From Rhodanobacter sp. B04 (GTDB taxonomy: Bacteria; Pseudomonadota; Gammaproteobacteria; Xanthomonadales; Rhodanobacteraceae): DNA of 64,000 nucleotides. This document shows positions 40,610-49,267 of the stretch, one piece after another. Position numbers and translations under genes: made by a program. Location of the stretch: assembly GCF_002001125.1 (NCBI RefSeq), contig NZ_MUNV01000012.1, forward strand, positions 186,001 to 250,000, read 5' to 3'. The notes beneath the pieces are model-generated. The model saw nothing but the letters and a program-made list of their open reading frames with translations. It made no database searches and was not told the DNA's origin. Numbering within the stretch: position 1 is the stretch's first letter; the number at the start of each line of letters is the position of its first letter.

Positions 40610-40951
40610 ATGAAACGTTTCCATATCGCCCTGGCCGTCGCCGACCTGGAGGCCTCGATCGCCGACTACAGCGCCCGACTCGGCCAGCCACCGCAGGCCG
40701 TGGTTTACGGCGTTTACGCGATGTGGCGCACCGACAACCTCAATTTCTCGATCCGCCAGCAACCCGAAAAGGCCGGCCAGATCTGCCAGCTCGGCTTCGA
40801 GGACGACATCGCGCAGGGCTTCACCAGCAGCACCGACGTGAACGGCATCGCATGGGAACGTTTTTCCACACTGGAGCAGGACCTGCAGATCATCGCCACC
40901 TTTGGCGTGCCGGTGCATCCGGCGGTCGAGCGCGACCTGATCCGCAATTGA
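40610..40951 (+). CDS. VOC/glyoxalase-fold protein inside the ilv operon
   Basis: A 113-residue single-module VOC (glyoxalase/bleomycin-resistance fold) protein beginning FHIALAVADLEASIADYSAR. The expected first metal His (H4) is present, but later metal ligands are unclear; the motif VYAMWRTDNLNFSIRQQPEK is typical of a small uncharacterised group. It is encoded between ilvC and ilvG in the same direction, about 85 bases after ilvC and 190 before ilvG. Role unknown; a repair or detoxification function for a reactive keto-acid intermediate is speculation. GAGAG lies upstream of ATG 40610. Confidence 0.82.
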   Translation: MKRFHIALAVADLEASIADYSARLGQPPQAVVYGVYAMWRTDNLNFSIRQQPEKAGQICQLGFEDDIAQGFTSSTDVNGIAWERFSTLEQDLQIIATFGVPVHPAVERDLIRN

Positions 40952-40980
40952 TGGGCCGCAAAAGTACCCCGACCTTCGCC

Positions 40981-41095
40981 CGTCATCCCAGCGAGGCGCT
41001 TCGCAACAGCCGAAGGCTGGTCAAGCCGGGATCCGGTGCCTTGGCAGCATCTGCATTCAAAGCCACTGGCTTCCGGCCTGCGCCGGAATGACGAC
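40981..41095. repeat. dispersed intergenic repeat, copy A
   Basis: The element begins CGTCATCCCAGCG and ends CGCCGGAATGACGACG; the ends are 11/13 complementary. It shares internal blocks (ACAGCCGA, GGCTGGTCAAGCCGG, TTCCGGC) with the element at 43027-43129, showing a family of non-coding palindromic repeats. Confidence 0.65.
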
Positions 41096-41142
41096 GCGGA
41101 GAACCGAATGCCATTGCGCACCCCATCCACCAGGAACCAGAC

Positions 41143-43011
41143 GTGACGACTTCAGCGCAGACGACGCAGCCTGCCCAGGCCACCGCCATCGACCAGCATC
41201 CGCTTGCCGGCCACACGATGAGTGGCGCCGACGTGATCGTGCAGGTATTCGCCGACCAAAGCGTCGAGGTGATGTTCGGCTATTCCGGCGGCGCGATCCT
41301 GCCGGTATACGACGCCGTGTTCCGCTACAACGCGACCCACCTGAAGGACAACGGCGACGAGCCGATGCCGCTGATCGTGCCGGCCAACGAACAGGGCGCA
41401 GGTTTCATGGCGGCGGGCTATGCGCGCGCCTCCGGCAAGGTCGGCGTGGCGGTGGTCACCTCCGGCCCCGGCGCCACCAACATGGTCACGCCGGTGCGCG
41501 ACTCGATGGCCGATTCGATTCCGCTGGTGGTGATCTGCGGCCAGGTGAGTACCGTGGCAATCGGCAGCGATGCGTTCCAGGAGGCACCGATCAGCAACAT
41601 CATGGGCGCCTGCGCCAAGCATGTGTTCCTGGTCACCGATCCGGCGCAGCTGGAAGCGACCCTGCGCACCGCATTCACCCTCGCCCGCAGCGGTCGCCCC
41701 GGACCGGTGGTGGTGGATGTCCCGAAGGACGTGCAGAACACCGCGCTGAAGTTTCATGGCAACGGCGAGCTGGCGCTGACCGGCTATCGCGCACGCCTGC
41801 GTGCGGTGGAACAGTCGACGTTGAGCGACGCCGACTGCGCCGCCTTCTTCACGGCATTGATGCAGGCCAGACGTCCACTGATCTACGCCGGCGGCGGCGT
41901 GATCGCAGCCGGTGCGGCCACCGCATTGCGTGCATTCGTCGACACGTTCGGGTTGCCGGTCACCACCACCTTGATGGGCCTGGGCGCGTTCGACACCACC
42001 GACCCGTTGGCCCTGCACATGCTCGGCATGCACGGCACCGCGTATGCGAATTACGCGGTGGAGGATTGCGACTTCGTGCTGGCGCTGGGCGCACGCTTCG
42101 ACGACCGCGTGGCCGGCGTGCCGGACAAGTTCGCACCGCGCGCTAAGTTCATCGCACACATCGACATCGACCCGGCTGAGATCGGCAAGGTGAAACCGGT
42201 GCACTGGCATCATGTCGGCCCGCTGGTGCGCGCGCTGGAACGCCTGAACAGTTACGGCCGTGCACACGGGTTGCGGCCCTCGCTCGATGCCTGGCATGCG
42301 CACGTCGCCGAACTGAAACGCGTGCACGCGTTGAACTATGACCGCAGCAGCAGGTTGATCCAGCCCTACGCCGTGCTGGAAGCGATCAACCGGCATACCG
42401 ACGGCCGCGCGATCATCAGCACCGGGGTCGGCCAGCACCAGATGTGGGCGGCGCAGTACTTCGACTTCCGCGCGCCGCGGCATTGGCTCACTTCCGGTTC
42501 GATGGGCACGATGGGTTTCGGACTGCCGGCGGCGGTCGGCGCGCAGTTCGCGCACCGCGACAAGCTGGTCATCGACATCGACGGCGACGCCAGCATCCGC
42601 ATGAACCTCGGCGAGCTGGAAACCGTCACCACCTACAACCTGCCGATCAAGGTAGTGGTGCTCAACAACGTCGGCGACGGCATGGTGCGGCAGTGGCAGA
42701 AGCTGTACTTCAAGGGCCGCTTCGCCTCCTCCGACAAGAGCCTGCACAAGAAGGACTTCGTGCTGGCCGCACAGGCCGACGGCTTCGCCTGGGCGCAGCG
42801 GCTGGAACACGCCGAGGAACTGGAGGCGACGATCGCCGCGTTCCTCGCGTTCGATGGCCCGGCGTTCCTGGAAGTGATGATCGATCCGGATGCCGGCGTG
42901 TATCCGATGGTCGGCCCCGGCGCCAGCTACGCGCAGATGATCACTGGCGAGTTCATCGCTTCGCGCGATGCGCCCGCCGCGCGCGAGGTGCAGCCATCGC
43001 ACATGTTTTGA
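41143..43011 (+). CDS. ilvG: acetolactate synthase large (catalytic) subunit
   Basis: A 622-residue ThDP/FAD enzyme condensing pyruvate with pyruvate or 2-ketobutyrate. The active-site Glu is in IVPANEQGAGFMAAGYARAS, followed by VTSGPGATNMVTPVRDSMAD. The ThDP motif is IDIDGDASIRMNLGELET ending NNVGDGMV. There is an N-terminal extension of about 25 residues. GTG 43143-type start: GTG 41143 with AGGA upstream is used. The short ACT partner follows after 135 bases of repeat-containing DNA. I use ilvG because the small subunit is of the short IlvM size; ilvB would also be acceptable. Confidence 0.93.
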   Translation: MTTSAQTTQPAQATAIDQHPLAGHTMSGADVIVQVFADQSVEVMFGYSGGAILPVYDAVFRYNATHLKDNGDEPMPLIVPANEQGAGFMAAGYARASGKVGVAVVTSGPGATNMVTPVRDSMADSIPLVVICGQVSTVAIGSDAFQEAPISNIMGACAKHVFLVTDPAQLEATLRTAFTLARSGRPGPVVVDVPKDVQNTALKFHGNGELALTGYRARLRAVEQSTLSDADCAAFFTALMQARRPLIYAGGGVIAAGAATALRAFVDTFGLPVTTTLMGLGAFDTTDPLALHMLGMHGTAYANYAVEDCDFVLALGARFDDRVAGVPDKFAPRAKFIAHIDIDPAEIGKVKPVHWHHVGPLVRALERLNSYGRAHGLRPSLDAWHAHVAELKRVHALNYDRSSRLIQPYAVLEAINRHTDGRAIISTGVGQHQMWAAQYFDFRAPRHWLTSGSMGTMGFGLPAAVGAQFAHRDKLVIDIDGDASIRMNLGELETVTTYNLPIKVVVLNNVGDGMVRQWQKLYFKGRFASSDKSLHKKDFVLAAQADGFAWAQRLEHAEELEATIAAFLAFDGPAFLEVMIDPDAGVYPMVGPGASYAQMITGEFIASRDAPAAREVQPSHMF

Positions 43012-43026
43012 GCAAACCATTTTGAT

Positions 43027-43129
43027 CGTCGTTCCGGCGGCTTTTGACAGCCGAGTGGCTGGTCAAGCCGGAACCCAGTGTCGTCGACGCGCAAAGCCTC
43101 TGGATTCCGGCTTTCGCCGGGATGACGAG
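43027..43129. repeat. dispersed intergenic repeat, copy B
   Basis: Starts CGTCGTTCCGGCGG and ends CGCCGGGATGACGAG, nearly complementary. It shares AGCCGAG-GGCTGGTCAAGCCGG-type blocks with copy A at 40981. It fills the gap between ilvG and ilvM. Confidence 0.65.
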
Positions 43130-43146
43130 CATGAAAGGAGCGAGAC

Positions 43147-43395
43147 ATGAACCACACTTTATCCATCTTGCTGCAGAACGAAGCCGGCGCACTGGTGCGC
43201 GTCGCCGGGCTGTTCGCCGCGCGCGGCTACAACATCGACACGTTGACCGTCTGCGCCACCCACGATCCCGCCGTTTCGCGCCTGACCCTGAGCCTGCAGT
43301 GCGACGATGCCGGCGTCGCGCAGATCCTGCAGCAGACGCGCAAGCTGGTCGACGTGCTGCAGGTGGCGCATCCGGCGACGGCACTGGCGGCATGA
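43147..43395 (+). CDS. ilvM: acetolactate synthase small (regulatory) subunit, single ACT domain
   Basis: An 82-residue ACT-domain protein: HTLSILLQNEAGALVRVAGL, then FAARGYNIDTLTVCATHDP. The valine-binding surface motif NEAGALVR and the GYNIDTLTV strand are those of IlvH/IlvN, but the C-terminal domain of IlvH is missing, giving the IlvM/IlvN size. It should activate the large subunit and confer feedback control. AAAGGAG precedes ATG 43147, and its TGA overlaps the ilvA ATG (43392-43395). Confidence 0.92.
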   Translation: MNHTLSILLQNEAGALVRVAGLFAARGYNIDTLTVCATHDPAVSRLTLSLQCDDAGVAQILQQTRKLVDVLQVAHPATALAA

Positions 43396-44957
43396 ATGCA
43401 GTCGTCGCGCCCGCTGCCGATGACGAGGCGCTAGCCGCCGACGATCTGCTGGCGCAGGTCCGCGCGGCGCGCGTTTACGACGTGGCGCACGAGTCGGCGC
43501 TGGAACCGGCAGCGCTGCTCAGCGTCCGACTCGGCCAACCGGTGCTGCTCAAGCGCGAGGACCAGCAAGCAGTGTTCTCGTTCAAGCTGCGCGGCGCGTA
43601 CAACCGCATGGTGCAACTGGATCCGGCGCAACGCGCGCGCGGGGTGATCGCCGCTTCCGCCGGCAACCACGCGCAGGGTGTGGCACTGGCCGCGGCGAAA
43701 CTCGGCATCCACGCCACCATCGTGATGCCGGTGACCGCACCGCGGGTGAAGGTGGATGCGGTGCGCCGACACGGCGGTGCGATGGTAGAGATCGTGCTGG
43801 CCGGCGACTCCTTTAGCGATGCACAGGCCGAAGCGGCACGCCTGCAGGGAGAACGCGGCGCCACCTTCGTGCATCCGTTCGACGATCCGGCGGTGATCGC
43901 CGGCCAGGGCACCGTGGCGCTGGAAATCCTGCGCCAACACCCGGGGCCGCTGCACGCGGTGTTCGTGCCGGTCGGCGGCGGCGGCCTGCTGGCCGGCGTG
44001 GCCGCGTGCATCAAGGCGCTGCGACCGCAAGTGCAGGTGATCGGCGTGCAGGCTGTCGATGCCGACGCGATGGCGCGTTCGCTGGAAAGCGGCGTGCGCG
44101 TGACGCTGGACGAAGTCGGCCTGTTCGCCGACGGCACCGCGGTGAAGCAGGTCGGTGCACTCACCTTCGCGCTGTGCCGGCAGCATGTGGACGCGATGCT
44201 GCGGGTGGATACCGACGCGATCTGCGCGGCGATCCGCGACATCTACCAGGAAACCCGCAGCGTACCGGAGCCGTCCGGTGCGCTGGCGCTGGCCGGGCTG
44301 AAGCAATATGCGGCTGCTCATGGCGACGGCAGTGGCGCGCTGGTGGCGATCGTCTCCGGCGCCAACATGAATTTCGACCGTTTGCGCTTCGTCGCCGAAC
44401 GCGCCGAGGTCGGCGAGCAGCGCGAGGCGGTGTTCGCAGTGACGATCCCGGAGGAACGCGGCAGCTTCCGCCGCTTCTGCGCCACCCTGGGACGGCACAG
44501 CATCACCGAATTCAACTACCGCATCGGCGATGCCAGCTCAGCGCATATCTTCGTTGGCGTGCAGATCGCCAGCCGCGACGAACGCGAGGCGCTGGTCTCC
44601 GCTTTCCGCGCGCAGTCCTTCGACGTGCTCGACCTCACCGACGACGAGTTGGCCAAGCTGCACCTGCGCCACATGATCGGCGGCCGTTCCCCGCTGGCCC
44701 AAAATGAGCGGCTGTACCGCTTCGAATTCCCCGAACGCCCCGGCGCGCTCACCCACTTCCTCGGCCAGTTGCACCCGGACTGGAACATCAGCCTGTTCCA
44801 TTACCGCAACCACGGCGCCGATTACGGCCGCATCCTGGTTGGTATCCAGGTGCCAACCGATGAGCACGCCCTGCTGCTATCGTTTCTGGCCGCACTCGGT
44901 TACCCGCATTGGGACGAAAGCGACCACCCCGCCTACCGGCTGCTGCTGCGGCAGTGA
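43392..44957 (+). CDS. ilvA: threonine ammonia-lyase, biosynthetic
   Basis: A 521-residue PLP enzyme converting threonine to 2-ketobutyrate, the entry to isoleucine. PLP lysine K65 lies in AVFSFKLRGAYNRM, and the phosphate-binding loop is VPVGGGGLLAG near residue 195. Two C-terminal ACT-like modules (EERGSFRRFCATLG near 360 and ERPGALTHFLGQL near 455) are present, so it should be inhibited by isoleucine as in E. coli IlvA. Last gene of the operon, coupled to ilvM. It links threonine made by the thr operon in this same window to the Ile branch. Confidence 0.95.
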   Translation: MNAVVAPAADDEALAADDLLAQVRAARVYDVAHESALEPAALLSVRLGQPVLLKREDQQAVFSFKLRGAYNRMVQLDPAQRARGVIAASAGNHAQGVALAAAKLGIHATIVMPVTAPRVKVDAVRRHGGAMVEIVLAGDSFSDAQAEAARLQGERGATFVHPFDDPAVIAGQGTVALEILRQHPGPLHAVFVPVGGGGLLAGVAACIKALRPQVQVIGVQAVDADAMARSLESGVRVTLDEVGLFADGTAVKQVGALTFALCRQHVDAMLRVDTDAICAAIRDIYQETRSVPEPSGALALAGLKQYAAAHGDGSGALVAIVSGANMNFDRLRFVAERAEVGEQREAVFAVTIPEERGSFRRFCATLGRHSITEFNYRIGDASSAHIFVGVQIASRDEREALVSAFRAQSFDVLDLTDDELAKLHLRHMIGGRSPLAQNERLYRFEFPERPGALTHFLGQLHPDWNISLFHYRNHGADYGRILVGIQVPTDEHALLLSFLAALGYPHWDESDHPAYRLLLRQ

Positions 44958-45053
44958 ACAGGACGGCGCGATGCTGGCCGCAGCAATCAGGCTGCATCCA
45001 ATGAAGTGATCCAGCACGCGAACAGAGCACAGTGGCCACGCTAAACTCGGCGG

Positions 45054-46079
45054 ATGGCCCCTCCTCCCCGCAAACGCCAGCGACGCAATGCCCCGCCTGC
45101 CGCCAGCGCCCGGCCACGGCCCGGTGTGGCGAAGCCCGTTGTCAAGCCAGTCCAGCCGGCCGACAGTTCGACCCGCGCCACGCGTGTGCTCAATTGGCTG
45201 CTGCAAAAGCTGCCGGCAAGGCAGCGCGAAAAAGCGCTGCACTATCTGGTACTGACCCGGATGGATCGGCCGATCGGCGCGCTGCTACTGCTGTGGCCGA
45301 CTTGGTGGGCGCTGTGGTTGGCTGCTGGCGATTTCCCGCCTTGGAAGCCCTTGATCATCTTCACCCTCGGCGTGTTCGCGATGCGCGCGGCTGGCTGCGC
45401 GATCAATGACTTTGCCGATCGCAAGCTGGATCCGCAGGTAGCGCGCACAGCCGGGCGGCCGATCGCGTCGGGCCGGGTCACGCCGCGCGAAGCTTTGCTC
45501 GTGTTCGCCGCCTTGCTGGTGTTCGCCTTCGTGCTGGTGCTGTTCACCAACCGGCTGACCATCGAGCTGTCGTTCGCCGGTGCCGCGCTGGCGGCGATCT
45601 ATCCGTTCACCAAGCGCTACACCTATATGCCGCAGGTGGTGCTCGGCACCGCGTTCGGCTGGTCGATCCCGATGGCGTTCGCCGCCGTGACCCACGCCGT
45701 GCCGCCGGTAGGCTGGCTGCTGTTCATCGGCAACATCCTATGGTCGGTGATCTACGATACCGAGTATGCGATGGTCGATCGCGAGGACGACCTCAAGGCC
45801 GGCGCCAAGTCCACGGCGATCCTGTTCGGCGACGCCGACCTGCCGATTCTCGGCGTGCTGATGGGTACCTTCTTACTGGCGATGCTGTTCGTCGGCCAGC
45901 GCGCGGCGCTGGGCTGGCCGTACTGGCTGGGCCTCGCCGCCGCGGCCGGCCTGTTCGGCTATCAGCTGTGGCTGATCCGCGGCCGTGGCCGCGATGCCTG
46001 CCTCGCCGCGTTCCGCCACAACAACTGGCTGGGACTGGCGGTATGGATCAGCATCGCGCTGGCGCTGGCGGTGCGCTGA
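45054..46079 (+). CDS. ubiA: 4-hydroxybenzoate octaprenyltransferase
   Basis: A 341-residue membrane prenyltransferase of ubiquinone synthesis. Both Asp-rich motifs are present, NDFADRKLD (about 122-130) and YDTEYAMVDREDDLKAG (about 235-251), and LTRMDRPIGALLLLWPTWWA near residue 68 is the family entry helix. About eight membrane helices are expected. The first 45 residues are an extra Pro/Ala/Arg/Lys-rich tail not seen in E. coli UbiA (290 aa); a downstream GTG might be the true start, but ATG 45054 keeps the open frame. It converges with comF, ending 6 bases from it. Confidence 0.94.
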   Translation: MAPPPRKRQRRNAPPAASARPRPGVAKPVVKPVQPADSSTRATRVLNWLLQKLPARQREKALHYLVLTRMDRPIGALLLLWPTWWALWLAAGDFPPWKPLIIFTLGVFAMRAAGCAINDFADRKLDPQVARTAGRPIASGRVTPREALLVFAALLVFAFVLVLFTNRLTIELSFAGAALAAIYPFTKRYTYMPQVVLGTAFGWSIPMAFAAVTHAVPPVGWLLFIGNILWSVIYDTEYAMVDREDDLKAGAKSTAILFGDADLPILGVLMGTFLLAMLFVGQRAALGWPYWLGLAAAAGLFGYQLWLIRGRGRDACLAAFRHNNWLGLAVWISIALALAVR

Positions 46080-46085
46080 TAAGCA

Positions 46086-46805
46086 TCAGCCGCGCGGTGA
46101 GGGCGCCCGCGCCAGCGCCCACACATCCACCCGCTGCACGCCGGCGCGCTTGAGTACACGGACACACTCGGCCAGGGTCGCGCCGGTGGTCATGACGTCA
46201 TCCAGAATCGCGACATGCGCAGGCAGCTCGATGCCTGGACGCATCGCGAATGCGTCGCGTACGTTGCGACGGCGGCCGCGGGCATCGAGTTCGGTTTGCG
46301 CGTCCGTACGGCGCGAGCGTTGCAACGCGTCGTGGTGCAAGGACACACCCAGTTCGCGCGACAGTGGACGACCCAGTTCCAGCGCCTGGTTGTAACCGCG
46401 CTGGCGTAAGCGGCTGCGATGCAGCGGCACCGTCAGCAGACGCTGCGGCAGGTCGATCGGGCAAGGCTCGCGCCGCCACAACGTCGACAGCACGCGGCCG
46501 GCGGCGAGATCAGCGCCGAACTTGTAGCGTGACTCCAGCCGATCCAGCGGCCAGCCATAACGGAACGGTGCCCAAGCTGCGTCCCACGGTGGCGCCCGGC
46601 GCTGGCATTCGCCGCACATCAGCGCTGGTGCCGCCAGCGGCAGTGCGCAGCGGGCGCAACAACTGCGGTTGCGCGGCAGCTCGGCCGAACAAGCGGCGCA
46701 GAGATCGACCCCATCGTCGCCGGCAGCGCCACAAAGCAGGCAACGCCATGGCAGCACGAAGCACTGCAGTCGTCGCCAGGGTGCCTTCAGCGCATCCATG
46801 CGCAT
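46086..46805 (-). CDS. comF: ComF-family phosphoribosyltransferase-like protein
   Basis: A 239-residue protein. The N-terminus has zinc-finger-like cysteine pairs (CLLCG, CAAC, CARC, CGEC at about residues 22-67). The C-terminal half is a type I PRTase domain with the PRPP loop VAILDDVMTTGATLAE near 195 and the RLRQRGYNQALEL motif. ComF proteins are needed for inward DNA translocation in naturally competent bacteria. ATG 46805 is used because GGAG lies 5 bases upstream; GTG 46811 is an alternative. Divergent from bioB. Confidence 0.9.
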   Translation of the reverse strand: MRMDALKAPWRRLQCFVLPWRCLLCGAAGDDGVDLCAACSAELPRNRSCCARCALPLAAPALMCGECQRRAPPWDAAWAPFRYGWPLDRLESRYKFGADLAAGRVLSTLWRREPCPIDLPQRLLTVPLHRSRLRQRGYNQALELGRPLSRELGVSLHHDALQRSRRTDAQTELDARGRRRNVRDAFAMRPGIELPAHVAILDDVMTTGATLAECVRVLKRAGVQRVDVWALARAPSPRG

Positions 46806-46871
46806 GTCCACTCCATCGCCATATGGCCTTCAGTAAAGCGATGTTAGCGACTGGGCGGCGTTCATGCTTGC

Positions 46872-46901
46872 GTCAACCATTCGCCAATGTATCGAGTTGA
46901 C
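46872..46901. promoter_or_regulatory. possible BirA operator before bioB
   Basis: GTCAACC (46872-46878) and AGTTGAC (46895-46901) form an inverted repeat with a 16-base spacer, the layout of BirA biotin operators (arm, 15-16 bases, arm), though the arm sequence differs from the enteric one. It lies in the comF-bioB divergent gap, 55 bases before bioB. Confidence 0.5.
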
Positions 46902-46956
46902 ACGTTCCAGGGCGACTTCCACACTCTCCCGCTTCATGTATGGGAGTTGCTGATCC

Positions 46957-48015
46957 ATGGCCGACACCGTCATCCGCCACGACTGGACCCGCGCCGAAGT
47001 GGCCGCGTTGTTTGCGCTGCCGTTCAACGAGTTGCTGCATCGCGCGCATTCGACACACCGCGAGCATCACGATCCGAACGCGGTGCAGGTCTCCACCCTG
47101 CTGTCGATCAAGACCGGCGGCTGCCCGGAAGACTGCGCGTATTGCCCGCAGGCGGCACGCTACGACACCGGCGTGCAGGCGCAGAAACTGATGAGCGTGG
47201 AAGCCGTGCTGGAACGCGCGCAGGCGGCCAAGGATGCCGGCGCCAGCCGCTTTTGCATGGGCGCGGCCTGGCGTGGTCCGAAGGATCGCGACGTGGTGAA
47301 GGTCGCCGAGATCGTTCGCGCGGTGAAAGGTCTTGGCCTGGAGACCTGCGCCACGCTGGGCATGCTGAGCGGATCGCAGGCCGACAGCTTGAAGGCGGCC
47401 GGGCTCGACTACTACAACCACAACCTCGACACCGCGCCGGAGTTCTACGGCGAGGTGATCCACACGCGCCAGTACCAGGACCGGCTCGACACGCTCGATC
47501 ATGTACGCGCCGCCGGCATGAAGACCTGCTGCGGCGGCATCGTCGGCATGGGCGAATCGCGCGACCAGCGCGCCGGCCTGCTACAGACCCTGGCCAACCT
47601 GCCCGAGCATCCGCAATCGGTGCCGATCAACCAGCTGGTGCAGGTCGAAGGCACGCCGCTGGCCGGCACGGCGGCGCTGGATCCGTTCGAATTCGTGCGC
47701 ACGATCGCGGTAGCGCGCTTGCTGATGCCGGCCTCGATGGTGCGCCTGTCGGCCGGTCGCCAGCAGATGGACGATGCGGTACAGGCGCTGTGCTTCTTCG
47801 CCGGCGCCAACTCGATCTTCTATGGCGAGAAACTGCTGACCACCGGCAACCCGGACGTGGAGCACGACCGCGCGCTGTTCCGCCGGCTCGACCTGCATCC
47901 GCTGCAGGTGATCGAGGAAGCCAACACCGTGCATGCGGACATCCTCGAAACGGATCATCCCGGTATCGATCAGGCCAGCTGCGGACAGGGCTGTGGCTGC
48001 AGCGCCGCGGCCTGA
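46957..48015 (+). CDS. bioB: biotin synthase
   Basis: A 352-residue radical-SAM enzyme inserting sulfur into dethiobiotin. The 4Fe-4S motif is [10 protein letters not shown] (CxxxCxxC, about 53-60). The 2Fe-2S ligand region ([18 protein letters not shown] and RLSAGRQQM) is intact, and the C-terminus is a Cys-rich tail ([12 protein letters not shown]). First gene of the bio operon; the bioF frame begins inside its last codons. Probably controlled by the inverted repeat upstream. Confidence 0.96.
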   Translation: MADTVIRHDWTRAEVAALFALPFNELLHRAHSTHREHHDPNAVQVSTLLSIKTGGCPEDCAYCPQAARYDTGVQAQKLMSVEAVLERAQAAKDAGASRFCMGAAWRGPKDRDVVKVAEIVRAVKGLGLETCATLGMLSGSQADSLKAAGLDYYNHNLDTAPEFYGEVIHTRQYQDRLDTLDHVRAAGMKTCCGGIVGMGESRDQRAGLLQTLANLPEHPQSVPINQLVQVEGTPLAGTAALDPFEFVRTIAVARLLMPASMVRLSAGRQQMDDAVQALCFFAGANSIFYGEKLLTTGNPDVEHDRALFRRLDLHPLQVIEEANTVHADILETDHPGIDQASCGQGCGCSAAA

Positions 48016-49195
48016 CCTGCTCGACCGGCTGGCGATCCAGACCACCGGGCGTGATCGTACACAGCTGCTGCGCCGACTGCGCACGATCGAACACGCCGAT
48101 GGCCCTTGGGTGGAAACCGGGGGCCGGCGCCTGCTGTCGTTCTGCAGCAACGATTACCTCGGTCTCGCGCAGCACCCGCAGCTGATCGCGGCGTTCAAGC
48201 GGGTGGCCGATGACGAAGGCGTGGGCAGCACCTCGGCGCATTTGATCTGTGGTCATCGCGCCGAGCACGCGGCACTCGAGGAAGCGCTGGCCGCCTGGAC
48301 CGGACGTGAGCGCGCCCTGCTGTTTTCCACCGGCTACATGGCCAACCTCGGCGTGCTGCAAACGTTGCTGGCGCGTGGCGACATCTGCGTGCAGGACAAG
48401 CTCAACCATGCCTGCCTGCTGGATGGGGCACAGCTTTCCGGTGCCGAACTGAAGCGCTATCCGCATGCCGATGTGGCCGCCGCCGCGCGCCAGCTGGCAT
48501 CGCGCAGCGAAGCGGCGGCGTTGCTGGCCACCGACGGCGTGTTCAGCATGGATGGCGATGTCGCGCCGCTGCGCGAGCTGGCCGCCTTGTGTGCCCGTGA
48601 ACAGGCCACCTTGATGGTCGACGATGCGCATGGCCTGGGTGTGCTGGGTGAGGGCGGTTCGGGCAGCGTGCGCGCCGCCGGGCTCGGCGAGCGCGACGTG
48701 CCGGTGCTGATGGCCACGCTGGGCAAGGCGCTCGGTTGCGCCGGCGCGTTTGTCGCCGGCCCGGCTGCGCTGATCGATGGACTGATGCAGTTCGCGCGCC
48801 CCTACATCTACACCACCGCAATGCCACCAGCTCTGGCCGCCGCCGCACTCACCGCCGTAGAACTGGCCCAGACCGAAGCGTGGCGGCGGCAGAAGCTCAC
48901 CGCACTGATCGATCGTTTCCGGCGCGGTGCCGCCGAACTCGGCTTGCCGCTATCGGCTTCTACCAGCGCGATCCAGCCGCTGCTGCTGGGGAGTGCCGAT
49001 GCAGCCCTGACCGCCGCACTGACCCTGGAGCGGCAGGGTTTACTGGTCAGCGCGATCCGTCCGCCCACAGTACCCCAAGGCCACGCACGCCTGCGCATCA
49101 CGCTCTCGGCAGCGCATGAAGAAGATCATGTCGACCAGTTGCTGGCCGCGCTGGAAATTCTGCGATTACCGGCGCCTTCCCCACATCCAGCCTAA
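47993..49195 (+). CDS. bioF: 8-amino-7-oxononanoate synthase
   Basis: A 400-residue PLP enzyme joining pimeloyl-ACP/CoA and alanine. The PLP lysine is in [16 protein letters not shown] near residue 240, preceded by [17 protein letters not shown] and the [19 protein letters not shown] entry motif. GTG 47993 ([14 protein letters not shown]) gives the family N-terminus and overlaps bioB by 23 bases; an in-frame ATG at 47933 would add 20 residues and overlap bioB more. Second gene of the bio operon. Confidence 0.93.
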   Translation: MAAAPRPDLLDRLAIQTTGRDRTQLLRRLRTIEHADGPWVETGGRRLLSFCSNDYLGLAQHPQLIAAFKRVADDEGVGSTSAHLICGHRAEHAALEEALAAWTGRERALLFSTGYMANLGVLQTLLARGDICVQDKLNHACLLDGAQLSGAELKRYPHADVAAAARQLASRSEAAALLATDGVFSMDGDVAPLRELAALCAREQATLMVDDAHGLGVLGEGGSGSVRAAGLGERDVPVLMATLGKALGCAGAFVAGPAALIDGLMQFARPYIYTTAMPPALAAAALTAVELAQTEAWRRQKLTALIDRFRRGAAELGLPLSASTSAIQPLLLGSADAALTAALTLERQGLLVSAIRPPTVPQGHARLRITLSAAHEEDHVDQLLAALEILRLPAPSPHPA

Positions 49196-49233
49196 TGCGG
49201 ATGACCCTCCACGAGCGCTTTACCGCCGCCGCG

Positions 49234-49239
49234 TATAAT
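49234..49239 (+). promoter_or_regulatory. perfect -10 box TATAAT before trhO
   Basis: TATAAT lies 28 bases before the trhO start in an otherwise GC-rich gap between bioF and trhO. No good -35 box stands out. It suggests an internal promoter so that trhO-bioH-bioC can be expressed apart from bioB-bioF. Confidence 0.5.
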
Positions 49240-49267
49240 TGCCCGCTTGCTCTGCCGATACCCCCGC

